Source: Clavelina lepadiformis
Lineage: Eukaryota; Chordata; Ascidiacea; Aplousobranchia; Clavelinidae
Assembly: GCF_947623445.1 (NCBI RefSeq)
Contig: NC_135241.1
Location: forward strand, 7,008,501-7,072,500
DNA length: 64,000 bases
Reading direction: 5' to 3'
Shown: positions 24,723-36,985 of the stretch, in pieces
How the letters are laid out: the number at the start of each line of letters is the position of its first letter
How positions within the stretch are numbered: the first letter of the stretch is position 1
Made by a program: the position numbers and the translations under genes
Notes under the pieces: model-generated
The model's input: the letters and a program-made list of their open reading frames with translations, nothing else
The model's database searches: none
What the model was told of the DNA's origin: nothing

Positions 24723-27700
24723 TCATGCTGGCGAAGTAGGGCATTCCCAGTAATCAATGCGACATTCCGCGCGTCCGGGAGATGACGCTAAAGTATCAGA
24801 AGTTTCTTTGATTTTCTTGCACAAGCACCAATACGAAGTTCGTTCTTGTTCACCATTAAGGGTAGCTGTTTGTGTTTGTATCGATCCGATGAAACCTTCC
24901 GTACTGGAACACGTCACTCCCGTGATAACGTAGCCCTGTAAATAAACAAGACCAACACGTAATCACCATGAAAGTGTAAATTATGAAGATGTAAAGAAGC
25001 TTTTTTGATGACTCACATTCGCTGTATCCATAATTTGTCATGCTGACTGCGCAAAAGACGAGTGCCGTTAGTGTGCTAAACAAGGTACTGAAATTTTATA
25101 AGCCCAGTCAGGAAATGAGATAATTGTTTTTCCCTAGTTTGTCGCCTTTTTACTGTACAGCAAATGTTATACATGTTGCAAATTTACCTTTGTTTGTGAT
25201 ACTACGATGTTTTCTTTGCCTAAACTTGCCCGTACGTGTTCTTTTTTTCTTTGGCTTCATTCGCCGCTTGTTACATTTATTTTATTGTTTTGTTCTTTTC
25301 TTTTTGTGTGAATTTTGTTATTTTTCCGACTTACAGAAAACGTACTACGACATAATGTAGCTTATCAAAATGGAGGTGTATATTATTCATTGAAAGGAGT
25401 AAAATATCAAATTTACAAACACATTGAAATTCGAAAGATAAATAACGTATAGTCAACATAAGCTTTTTGTACATTTTTGGTAGCAAGAGTTCCTTTTCAA
25501 ACTACAAGCATTTTCAATGCTCAACGTATGCTACAGATACTATACTGTACCATCAAAAGTACTCGGGCTATTTTATTTATGCTTTAAATTACAAGCCGCT
25601 CCGGACATGCAACCGAAGCATTGATATATTCAGTGTTGCGTTTACCGAACTTATATCGTGATTGTCCTTTTTTGACGTTTTGGTATTTAAAGAAAGGTTG
25701 TTTTAAGTTTGAATGGTTTAGTTTTGTGTTTCTGTTGATGGATGCCAATTTTGCGCTGCATGCTTTACATCTGTCTAGAACTCAAAAAGACCCAATCGAT
25801 TCTTATGCTATATGCATTTTGTTCTTGTTTCACAGTTTTACAGATTCGTCTTTGTTGTTTGTAAATAAAGTTTAGCGTTACATTTTCAATGACGTAAAAC
25901 AATCTTCGTGTGACATCGTTTGTTAGATTGCGTAAGAACTATATATGCAGCGGTCTAGCGAAGTTTTTCGGGTATATTTACTTAGTGGCATAAGTAGAAC
26001 TACGTCAAGCATTGCAGCTGATAAACTGCAAGACCATGCTTGAGCAGAGCAGAGAGGGGAAATGTTTTTCTCACTTTGAGTTTTCCGCCAAAAAATAACC
26101 AAATTATTATAAGTCTTACTGTAAAATTAACATGGTTTCTAAATTGTGATGAAAAGCTAAAAAAATTCCTATGATATGCAGTACACCTTTTACAACGCAG
26201 CACAACAACTTTAACAATGTTTTTAACATCATTTAAACGAGTGAATTTGAGCTGTCGATATATTTCAATTCAATCAATAAACAACCAACCTCCTCTGTGT
26301 AATATTCGCCGCTGTTGATAACTTCTTGAGACGTCGAACCGCCAATGGAGTAAGTTTCGTGACGACATCGGGAAAGCGCAGAGCCTATAATAGGCATTCA
26401 CTGATTTTATTGAAATATAATCAAAATAACTAGATTTGTATCGTATCTACAGTAGGTAAGGGTCGATTTGATCAAAAAGGAAATGGCTTTTGGTCTCTGG
26501 AAGGAGGATATTTTACAGACCATTATTACAGCACTCGGGCTATTATGGTTACATTTATAATTTCGATTTCTTACCAAAACGACGTGTAATACCTGACAAG
26601 TTTCCAAATATGTAGTTTATTTCTTCGGGCGTAAGAGATTGCACAACAACCTTGAGCTGTCGCTGGATTTCAGTCATGCGCACAACACTTTTGTTTTTCT
26701 TCATCGATGAAAGTTCGTCAGCTAAATCGCTGAGCTGGAAAAAAGTGGTTCAAAAGTCAGCTGATGTTTCAAAAATTGCATACGGGCATGCTGTTGCACC
26801 TGTATAAAATATGTTTTTGGCCTTTTAAGTCCCGATCATTGATATAAGAATGCATTTTAAAAATGAACAGTTTTGCATTAGAGCTGTCATTTTTAAAGGT
26901 TATTAACCACCTATTATATCATTTAATGCAAAAATTATATTTTATTGTGTCGTTATTATACGTAGCTTATACTATAATGATTGTTGAGATTTAAAAATGT
27001 TTGGGAAACTTGCATTTCATCCGTCTATTCTATTCCAACCAGTGAACATTTGAACATTGAAATTTGAAATTTCTAATGCTGCTTATTACACAAATATGGT
27101 CTTGTTATTTATGAAGACAAGGGCATCGCCAAATGTTTAATCTGTCACGTTTTGGAAATTATATCATATCTTTTTATTAGAGTTTAACTTCCAGATGCTT
27201 TTGTACTTACCGACGCATTGTATTGTTTGAAGCGCTGATATGCGTCGAAGGATTGCAACTGCAGTTGATCCTCAAAAGCTTTTATTGCCGCTTCCAAGTC
27301 TTTGATGCCGCCTTCAATTTCATTTCCTGTTTTTAAACATGAAAGTAGAAGTAGAAAAATGATCAATTGTCTAGCAAACCCCCATTGGCTCTAAACGTGC
27401 ATCTTCTGCAAACGTGAAAAACCCCATGCACCCAGCGTTATTTGTTCAGGTAAACAACTTGCACTTGCGCATGAAAACCAAAATACCGTGACTTAAGATG
27501 AAAGAGTTATAACAAATTACGATAAGAAAGGTGGCGTGAATGTTGTGCAAAAGGTAATGAAGCAAACATCGCTTTCTCTTTTGCGCATATATCACTGGAG
27601 GTAAACATAAGACAAACAAAAAACAACTACAGTATAAGTTAATAAAAATAATATTTCGTATTCTCACTTGAAAGTGGTGCTGACTTTATTATCCCCATAG

Positions 27701-30224
27701 AAAATAAAATAACCAGCATAAGAGACAAGGCACTGATTATGATGGCGACCGTGAGTCCTGCAACCAGCGCGCATGCGCATTTCTTTGTAATCATGGCGGA
27801 TTTTGTTATCTTTTCATGCTGGTTTGAATTTCCTTCAAGGACGTTGCTGAACGGACTGACTGCCCTCATTCCTGAGTACATAGGGTTTTGTCGCTCTCTG
27901 CAAACAAAACAATCAAACATTTAGCATTAGCCAATCTTTCAATACTGTATATACCGGATGTGATAACTCACATTTTAAATTGTACACAATAGCGATGGGC
28001 TTTAGATGTTTTAGCAAAAAGTGCAAACTTATTTTGAAAAAAATGGATGTTGTGAATACAATTGAGCTAGCAGATTGGGAGTCAATATAGTGACCAGGTG
28101 AGTAGTATTAGCAAGCAACCAATAAAAAACACTATGAGAAAGTACAATCCCACTCGAAGCGCATATATGAACCGTCTGTGCTGGTGCATTTTAGCCTTTT
28201 CTGCAAGCCAGCTCTAAGAAATATTGAGGACAAAGCTCAGAAAATGCCATTTAGTAATAATTTTACTCTAACTTGAAAACGATTTGGTGAACCATTAAAG
28301 GCTTGAATATCGCAACAATAAATTTTAGTCTCAGAGGCGTAACCGAGTCATCAAAATCGATTTGCAAGTAAAGTCATTAACCTTTCAAGAATCGAGCTAA
28401 GTCGATTTTTTGGTAGAAGTGACTCAAGTCGAGTCATTAAAAAAATTAGACTTGGGTCAAGTCGAGTCAGTTAATATTCGAAACGAAACCAAACAGATGG
28501 CAAAAATACCATCTGTCAATCAGAAACGTTAAGGATTAAAACAAACTTTGCTTAATTTAATTTCACCGTACACGTTCGTAGACAAATAAAAGTCACGCTT
28601 TAATGTGTACGGACCAAGGAATAGAGATTCGTTTCACTTTAATGCCGAAACGTAATCAATAACAGCCGACTCGAGAATCAACTCATTTATGTACTTTCTA
28701 AGACAGGTACTCGAGTCAAGATAAGCTGAAAAAATATTGAAAAAAAGTGAAAAATTACTCTGTTTAGTCTTCACACATCTGAGCACACACAAACTTACAG
28801 TAATTTAACCTACCTAAATGGATATTGCTGCGTAGTATCAGGTGTAATTGGAGAGGACACAGGTACTTGAGGTGTGCAAGATAAACTACTGAGCTGGTTC
28901 CCTGGCATTTGTTGGCGGAGAGTATTCACCTATTTAATATCACAACATGGCAATTATTGAAGCCATATAGGGCATCAAAGATTAAACACATAGATTGTAC
29001 GCAATTTATCCTTAACAAGCACGTTAATACGTGCTAAAATTGCTAAAATTCTATAAGTGTTTTTTAACCAAAGCATTTTCTGCTAAACACATTTCCGCTG
29101 ACTTGCCACAAACTAAATCCTGAAGTACAAATACGCAAAAGCGTTGTGCCGGGCGACGACTATACTTTCTTTGCTGTCAGCTACCATACTGTAACAGGTC
29201 AATAAAATGCAGAAACGTTCATTAAAGATTTCCAAGCATATAGCTGTCCAGTAATCTTTTTATGCATATATCTTTCTAATCCTGCCTGATATAACAAATG
29301 CAGTTGGGTCACGGGGGATCGTCACAGACAAACGTGACCGTCATTGAAATATATACAACAGGCATTTAATGCTTATTGTCCGTCTAATTGGGTTGCCGTA
29401 AACGAAACCACTAGAGACGTGTAGCCTATACACAACGCAGGAAAAAAGACTATGTACTACCGCTGCTGATAGTCATCATTGACTAAACTTCACATCCAAT
29501 TACAGCTTGATGAAAATTGAGAATTTCATTAACTCACCCGCCTTTCATGCTCTTGCAGTTCTTCGTAATCATGAATCGGTGTGTACTTCGCACTGGTGTT
29601 CATAGACCGCAAGGTGGCGCTTGTGCCAGTCACCGGAGGGTAACCTATTGGTTGCGTTATAACCAAAAATACATTTAGGAACAACCATGAACCATAGTCG
29701 ATTACTGATAATTACCTAGCTTATAAGAAGCAATCGCAGACTAGTTTGTGTATTGAAATGAGAAACGGTTATTTCAAGGGGGACTGAAAATCTGTTGCTT
29801 GTAATTGGATGAAGTTAAGTCTGATCCAAGTTCATTTAATTTACAAAGGACAACGCCCGCGTTACAAGTAAGTTTTACCTTGAAAGTTATGATCAGCCAA
29901 CAGTGGCTGCGTCATTGAAGTCATTCGACTGAAAACATCAAAATCAACGGAGGCCGTCCGCATTAAGTTTGCTTTCTGAACGTCTTCAGAGATCATGTGA
30001 CGCGGCGTGATCTGGCTTAGATCATCGCATGAAGCGGTTTGTAGAGTCGGCGAATGAGCGGGGTTCGGGTTCAACGCGCTCTGTTGTCGTCTAGGCCGGT
30101 TCTTTTTTGCGGGTAATGGCACTGCTGGTAACGGGGTATTTGCCCGTCTCGACATTTTTCTATTGAAATCACTCTCCTGAAATCTAGACCCATTCAGAGG
30201 TTCCAAAATCCCATCCGGGTTCAT
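24723..30224 (-). CDS. Unrecognised type II single-pass membrane protein (8 exons, 454 aa)
   Basis: Exons in transcript order: 30224-29879, 29644-29538, 28929-28814, 27897-27668, 27326-27211, 26734-26593, 26384-26290, 24935-24723. All eight join in phase (1365 nt). Residues 1-230 are polar, proline/serine-rich and probably cytoplasmic (TPLPAVPLPAKK; a YEEL tyrosine motif). One hydrophobic helix at about 231-258 follows KK and a CAC motif, with no signal peptide, so type II topology is inferred. The outer part begins with a heptad-like helix (IKDLEAAIKAFEDQL) and a second helical, Lys/Gln-rich segment, then ends in a 70-residue domain (GYVITGVTCSS) with five Cys and WCLC. I do not recognise a family. 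The frame stays open upstream of ATG 30224 to a tttcag acceptor, so an extra 5' coding exon is possible. The exon 7 donor (GTTGGT) is weak. Confidence 0.75.
28330..28720. repeat. Degenerate CGAGTC-rich repeat in intron 2 of the membrane-protein gene
   Basis: The motif (a)cgagtca and its near-complement ctcgagtc recur (aaccgagtcat, aagtcgagtcatt, aagtcgagtcagtt, gtactcgagtcaag). The pattern resembles an old transposon end or satellite remnant, but no paired termini were found. Confidence 0.4.
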
Positions 30225-33200
30225 CGTCCTTAGCTCAACATTGTTACTGAAAACATAAGCTTAGTATAACTAAATATAACTATCGATTTTACAGATAACA
30301 TTAATTTACTTTAGACATTTTAAATAGTTTTATTAACACGGTATTCATTAAGGAAACGAAACCAATATCAATGGAAATCCCCTAACGCAAAGGAACCAAT
30401 TCAAAATAGAAGCAAATCTAAATAAGGAAGTGACATATATGGGAATACTGATGAAGTTATCCACGCATGGTTTACGTCACAAAGTTGTTTCAACGCTATG
30501 CTCATTCTATTGTTACTATCTCTACAATTCCATTCTGGTTGTATAAGTTTCTTAAGTAACTGGTAAAACATTACATGACATGTGATTGTGATTGAAATAG
30601 AGTAATTTGGTTAAAAATAGAAAGTTTATTGCTTGAAAAGGAACGCGTATTCGATTTCAAATAACAGACTCCAAAGACAATCAAAAATGAGGTAATGTTG
30701 AATCTTAACCGCCGACAAGCTTTCAGAAATAAAACATTGACGTCAGACCTATAAACAGAGCATGTATCTCTTTGGATTGACATTTATCTGGACCCTGAAC
30801 AAAGCGGTGATTTACGCTTCTGCTACTGATCAGGTGAACATTTTAACCAGGGAGTTTTTGAATGGACTTCTGTATACCTTTGTTCCAACTTCGGAGTTAT
30901 CGAAAATCCGAAACAAAATTCGAAATAAACTTAAGTGATTTTTAAAATGTTTTAGCTGCATTCAGTACCGTTTGCCCAAACATAATCCTCAATCCTCTTA
31001 AATATCTAAAAATATCGAAACATTCAAAAAATCGTATTTTACTTGTTATCTTTTGTATTTATGTTGTGGCATGCTGGCTTTTTTGACGCCTTCCCATTTG
31101 GTATCAGGTGTTATGTGGACATTATATGTGTAGTTTTTAAAGTGTAAATACACCACAAAACGTGTAGATAAACAAGGAGCAATTATATGGAAAAACTTAT
31201 ATGGGAAAACCTTAATAGAAAAAACTTACTTATAATAAGTGTTATTGTGAACATGCAACAGAACAAAATAAAGTAAAACGTATGCGTCACACCTGACTGA
31301 TTACGCATTTGCTCTTCTTGATCCCAATATTGGCAATGTGAACAATTAAATTTGTAAAACCTTTCAGGTGACGTAATCTCATGAGATCATAAACGAAACT
31401 GAATCGTAAAACAACAGCAACTGGTAAATACGATAAGCGCATTGCTGCAGACTCTTATTGACTACATCGGATAGTGTTTTCGTACATTTTGAAAGGGACT
31501 TTAAGTTGTGAAAACAGTCATATTCTTTCAAAAATAAACAGTTTCTGGTGCCAAAATGTGAAGTTGCCATGGCATTTAGGTGCGAAACAGCTCTCATTAA
31601 TCAATAAAATGAGACAGTCAAAGAGCCAAATAACACCACATTTTATGTCAGTCATGTGATTTTTAGGTGTATTTCTCTCAAAGCAAAAGCCTCGTAACAA
31701 TTTCAAATATTCAAGATTAGTTTAGGGGAGGCACTAAAGTTATATATGGAGCGACATAAAACGAAGACCAGAAACTTGTGATAAGGAATACATTGAAAAC
31801 GGTTAAATGATGAATTTGGATTAATAATTCAATAGATTGAGCAATAACTTAACTATATACCGATGTTAATTACTGTAACCTTTAGAACAACTTTTATCTG
31901 ATAATAAAGTCAAAGAAAAGCAGCACCAAAGCTATCAACAAATACGGCAATTGCCGCTGAAACAAAATCAAGATCATCCGACATAGTCAAGGCTTAACAT
32001 TATGGTGACGTCAAACACACTTAAAAAAATATAAGACACTGTGCAAGAAATTTATGTTTTTCGTACTGGCTTCAACAAGAATTGTCTTTAGAGTCATATG
32101 ATTGTAAACAATATGTATTTTAGGCATATATATGCTAAAGGTCAATCGGATGAAAAATCTGCCTTACTGGTAGGACTACAATATGCAGAATAAAAGGCTT
32201 CCTAAGCACAAATGCTGTGATAGGTTACGCATTATGAGGTAAGAGAAACGATTTTTGTGAAAAAACTTAATGACGTCAGTTTTGTTGGGGCTAAAATGGC
32301 AAGGATTTTTCTACCGCAAAAAACCGGTGTTGCAAATCGAAGACACTAAGTGCAGTTTCGGGAGAAACTGCACATTTTCTCCATAAATACCTCAAGGTAT
32401 TTTCTAAAACCATGACGTATGTAGTACCGGCATTTGTAGCAGTTCCTCACCTGTTATTGGATGCCCCGTTGGCCACAGCAGTTTGCATTGCTTTGGAGAA
32501 ATTTATCGTCGTTTCCTCTTAAAAATCTGATGGTCGATTTGTATCACTAAGTCAAGCTGTGCCAGGTCAAATACATCTATACTTGTTTTGGTACCAGTAA
32601 TTTTAAGTATATTCTAAACCATGTGAGCTTCCACATATTACAAATGCTAATAATCTTGTCCTTATTTTGTAAACAGTCATCTGTAAAATGTTTTTACTCG
32701 TCAGCCAGTTTAACTTTAAACTACACAAAATACATTTCAAAATCATTAAAATCAAATGACTTTTTAAAGATCTTCAGCGAACTATTACTAAATCGTTGCC
32801 ACCTTTCTCACGCTTGACTACACTTATTTACCAAGTTTTACAAAGTCTGTAGCTAAAACCTGTAAAACGCTCTTGAACATCGAATAAAAAAGTATCTGCC
32901 TGAATGAGTATATTTAACATGTAAACATAAAGGCCAGTTGTCAGATGAAACAGTAACTTTATACTCTATAAACCTGTTACAAATTTTCTTACAGCTGTTG
33001 TCATAATCTGCAATTCCCGTGAGGTAGTTTGGTTCCTATGTCCAGCATATACTACTCCGCCTAAGGGGGTAATTTTAACGATTTGCTTGGCTGCTTCTAT
33101 CGTGCCAGCATTGTTATCTAAAAGTCTATTAAACTGCGTCACACAAGCACGTCACATTGAGATATAAAATAAATATTGTCGTTCACAAACGCCATAACTC

Positions 33201-34016
33201 CTTATTCTTGGAAAGGGTATATTGAACACAAAACACAAATACAGTAGAAACGAAAATTTTGAGGAGTGTGTAGAAATCAATGCGTCGATGTGTCAATGTG
33301 TGGAATTCACCAGATATATGTATGTGTGTGCTGGGATTGATTCAGTGTTTAAGTGCATTTGTCCTCGATGATCTATATTTGAAGTTTTTTTTTTTACATA
33401 AAACTTGCATTCTACAACGTAGATCTCTGTTCAATTTTCTATCACCTAATGTCACATGACAGCTTTTGTAAATCATTCTTGTATAAATCTTCAGCAAATT
33501 TAATTGAATTGTTTTCTTTCCTTATTATAAAATAGAATAGCTGCTACGAACATCACACCAATTAGCAGGTTGATGTTTTGTCTATGTGTATAGTAATAGC
33601 ATATACAAGTGTCAGTCAAGAACGCGTAACGGTATATATGATCCGACCAGAGACGATTTATACTTTTTATTTTTAACAACTGTATTTAAAAGAAGGTAAA
33701 AGAACAATGAGTTTTCCTGGAGCATGTAAAAAGAGGTTGTTGAAGCTGTTGTTGTTGAAGAAACTGTTGTTTGTTGCAATGACTATTAAGAAAGCAAATG
33801 GGCAAGTTAAAAAATTAATTTCAGACACTAAAATGAAAAGAACAGAGAGAATAGAACAATGCAAGGTAAACCAAATGATAACAATTTAACAAAATAAGAA
33901 AAACAATAAACAAATAAAGACAGCAAAAATAAAGTAATGTAAACAAAATCGGATTTTAAAAAAGTAAACTAAAAAACGTAAAAATTCTTTTTCAAGAACC
34001 AGTTTGTACTAATTAA
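30225..34016. other. Intergenic interval with one strong hairpin
   Basis: About 3.8 kb without a supported gene. ORFs of 60-72 codons lie on both strands but lack splice partners and family signals. A perfect 10-bp stem at 32350-32373 is listed separately. Confidence 0.5.
32350..32373. other. Perfect 10-bp hairpin with GGGA loop
   Basis: GTGCAGTTTC and GAAACTGCAC are exact inverted repeats separated by GGGA, a GNRA-type tetraloop. There is no flanking coding sequence. It could be a structured RNA element or a chance palindrome; flanks do not extend the stem. Confidence 0.4.
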
Positions 34017-35933
34017 TTACACCATCAAACACCGGATTTTTTTATCAACAGCAAGCGATGTTTGGGGAATGGTTTTCGTTAAAGTTCTTAAGATCGCCTC
34101 AATGCTTTCTGTCAAGTTCTCAAATCCATCTTCTAAAATGTAGTCTGCCAGATGAAGATCGGTTTTGACGTAGACACCCGTTGTCACGGCCACGCATGGG
34201 ATGTTGTTGTCATGTGCGCAGTTAACGTCATGCGGTGTATCTCCGATGAAAACGGCGTCGACTGATTTAGGATGCCCAATCTTCTGCTCCTTGGAACACC
34301 TCTTCATTGCTATGTGTATCAGTGAGCTTCGACTCTCGTGTTCGCATCCGAAGGCTCCACAGAGTTCATCGGAATTATCATCCATGAAATATCGGGGGTC
34401 GATACCCGCCGATTTTAGTTTCATCATTGTCACGTCTCTCGGGTTTGCTATTGATCAAAATAATTTCAATTGTTTTCACTTTTCTTTATCAAAAGCGATT
34501 TGGTAGTGATAGCATACAAATAATTCATGCAAGGAGAAAACAGATGAAGTGAAGAAATATTTTGTTTTGGTTTCTGGGCTGGGAAAATGGTTGGCCGAAA
34601 CAACGCATGCAGCTCACGTTACAAAAAGATTGTTCTTAGTGGTAGTTAATCATACAGTCAAGAACAGAGGAGAAAAACACCTTGTGCGTAAAAAGCATTC
34701 AAGTGCAAAAAAAAACTAAGTGCGCAAAAAGTAGAACATTTCCTTAAAGCATTTGGCGTTTGTTGTAAGTTGTTGTATAACAAATGGAAAGAATAAACGA
34801 AATAAACGAAAAGAACCAGTTATTATATTAACCAGCAACAATAGCCACCTGTTAACAACGCCAACTTAACGTCCGAGCGTTGACTCAAAATTTTCAATAC
34901 ATTCTTCGCATTTGGCAAGGCCGTCCACACCAGACTGCAAAATTAGATATATCATATTAATACTTCATAACTATACAAAATTTCTTCTCGCACTTTTTTG
35001 TAATATTAGTTTCATTAGTTAAGGATTTAATTGACATTTTTTAACCTACCTTCCATTTTCAACTCCTTCTTTGATTATTCTCCGAAATGCAGCAACCGAT
35101 TTTTCAATGTTTTCCTTGTAGTTTTCGCAGATCATCTCGGTGATGCCATTTGCTTTTAAAACTTCGATGGCTACTCCAATTGCTGTGCCAACTATAAACA
35201 GAAAACGTTGTTTAAAGAATCAAAAAAATTAAAACAAATTGCAAAAGGTTTGCTATAATATATATGCAGAGTAATTTATTTATCATTTTTGCTACGTTGA
35301 AAATCAAGGCGACTTTAATTTGCATGAGAATCTGATTTTCGAAGAAGTAAAAATCTACTTGGTTTTCCCTATTTTGTAGCCATTAGTTTGGACAATGACT
35401 CAATCGTTGTCAGTAGAAACAAAATGCAAGCTATAACAGACTTAATGACGTCTGACAATGTGTCAACGAAGATCAAATAACGGTCATCACTGTTTTTGTG
35501 AATCATCTAATTTGATTACTGCTTGGTTTCTACAATGCATCATGTTTTCGAAACACCTTTAACAAAAAAATCTGAACTCATTGTGGTTCAAAGACTGATG
35601 CATTCCCATAAGAAATTTCCTATCCCACAGTGTGATGTTACTAATGACGAACAAACATGTATGCCAATTGCACCGCTTTCACGACAGGACGAATATATGT
35701 ACGCTGGTCGCTGTACACCTAAGTGTTTGTCATTAAATATTACTTATGGACAAAATAAAAACTTATACAAAAACGATCACATTCTTACTGTTTTCCGGAA
35801 CTTCCCGGTTTGTCAAAGTTACGCTGAATCCTTCCGATAAAGCGTCTAACGCTGCTTCGTTCCAGTTCGGGTTATGGGCAATCAAAGTCCCATCGACATC
35901 AAAGAGGACCAGCTTCTTTATCTTGTCTTGCAT
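34017..35933 (-). CDS. HAD-superfamily hydrolase, phosphoglycolate-phosphatase-like (4 exons, 267 aa)
   Basis: A probable cytosolic Mg-dependent phosphatase. Exons in transcript order: 35933-35789, 35191-35050, 34934-34849, 34447-34017 (804 nt, in phase). Motif I is FDVDGTL close to the N terminus, with the nucleophile as the first Asp. The next segment is helical, as expected of a C1 cap. Motif II lies in LALLTANP, and motif IV is GDTPHDV with the Mg-binding Asp. An FIGDTPHDV followed by CVAVTTG is typical of Gph-like enzymes. ATG 35933 is chosen because motif I starts about 10 residues later; the longer open frame to 36020 adds a segment unlike the family. The last 20 residues form a basic tail. 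Substrate specificity cannot be read from the sequence. Confidence 0.85.
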
Positions 35934-36020
35934 GGCGAAGAATATGGTCCAGTGAAAACAGATTCCAGAAAAATGTGCAAGAAGATCAAACAATTTTGCT
36001 TCTAAATACTTCAGCTTCAC

Positions 36021-36985
36021 TGAAGAGTTATGTCGTCGTAACGTGATTGTCGAACACTCTGCTTATGTACTATCTATGGCTGGTAGTTCCCCGCCTTCAC
36101 CCTTTTTTCAACTGAGCTGGCTTGAAATATTATACTGAAGGAATTTTCCGTGGCATATTTACCGTCGCCGACCCGTGAAGGTACTTTTTGGTTAAGATTT
36201 TGACAGTTCTTCTTCTCATATTGGTAAAATATGTTTCCCACTTCAGCTATAATCCGTTTCGTCACACTCGGACTACAAAATTATCGTTCAAAGTATAGAA
36301 CTATCTCGCATTATTTGTACTTTGGACATTGTGTATACGTCATGTCTTGAATTGCTGGTTTGTATACGTAAACAACCCTTTGCATCAATCGACGCAAAAA
36401 CGAAAACAGCTTTCACACCCAAACAGTAAAGAGTATTGTACAGACCTTTCTTCAAGACGGCTGTTATGCAGCATACCCGATTCAAATTATTTTTACCTAC
36501 GTACGGGATGTCAATTAAAGTGCAGTTATAAATTGAGGACTATGAAAGTTTTGCTTCGTTGAACTTGAACAAGGATGCGGTGACGCAAAATATTTACGTG
36601 ATGACGACACAGTCCGCTCGGCTTCTCCCAGGCATTATTCTATATGAATACGCTTATCTTAAAGAAGACTTAGGCATGGCTTTAACACCGATTCGAAGAA
36701 CAGCACAACAACCTTTTGCACGTAATGAAAGAAAACGTTAAAGATTGCAATGTTACATCAAAAAATTGTCAAGAGCACTGCACCACATGATAATATTAAT
36801 ATTTTGTAAAGATAAATGAAAAGGAATAAAGCGCATAGCAGTGGAAGCCTGTTAACTCGACTTTGCCCAAACCAAAACTTCGGATAACGCGTTTGTTAAT
36901 AGTTATATCAGTCACACCGACTTTAAAAATCTCAAAGTAATTTATTGGGCCTTTTCACCTTCGACTTACCAAGCTTCCACAGTAT
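36021..36985. other. Intergenic, no feature seen
   Basis: Small plus-strand frames (36329-36741) have no family signal. It probably contains the HAD gene promoter and the 3' UTR of the gene to its right. Confidence 0.45.

Noticed and set aside
34201..34506. 101-codon plus-strand frame
   Set aside because: Antisense shadow of the HAD phosphatase last exon.
35523..35840. 105-codon plus-strand frame
   Set aside because: Runs through the HAD intron 1 and exon 1 antisense; no domain.
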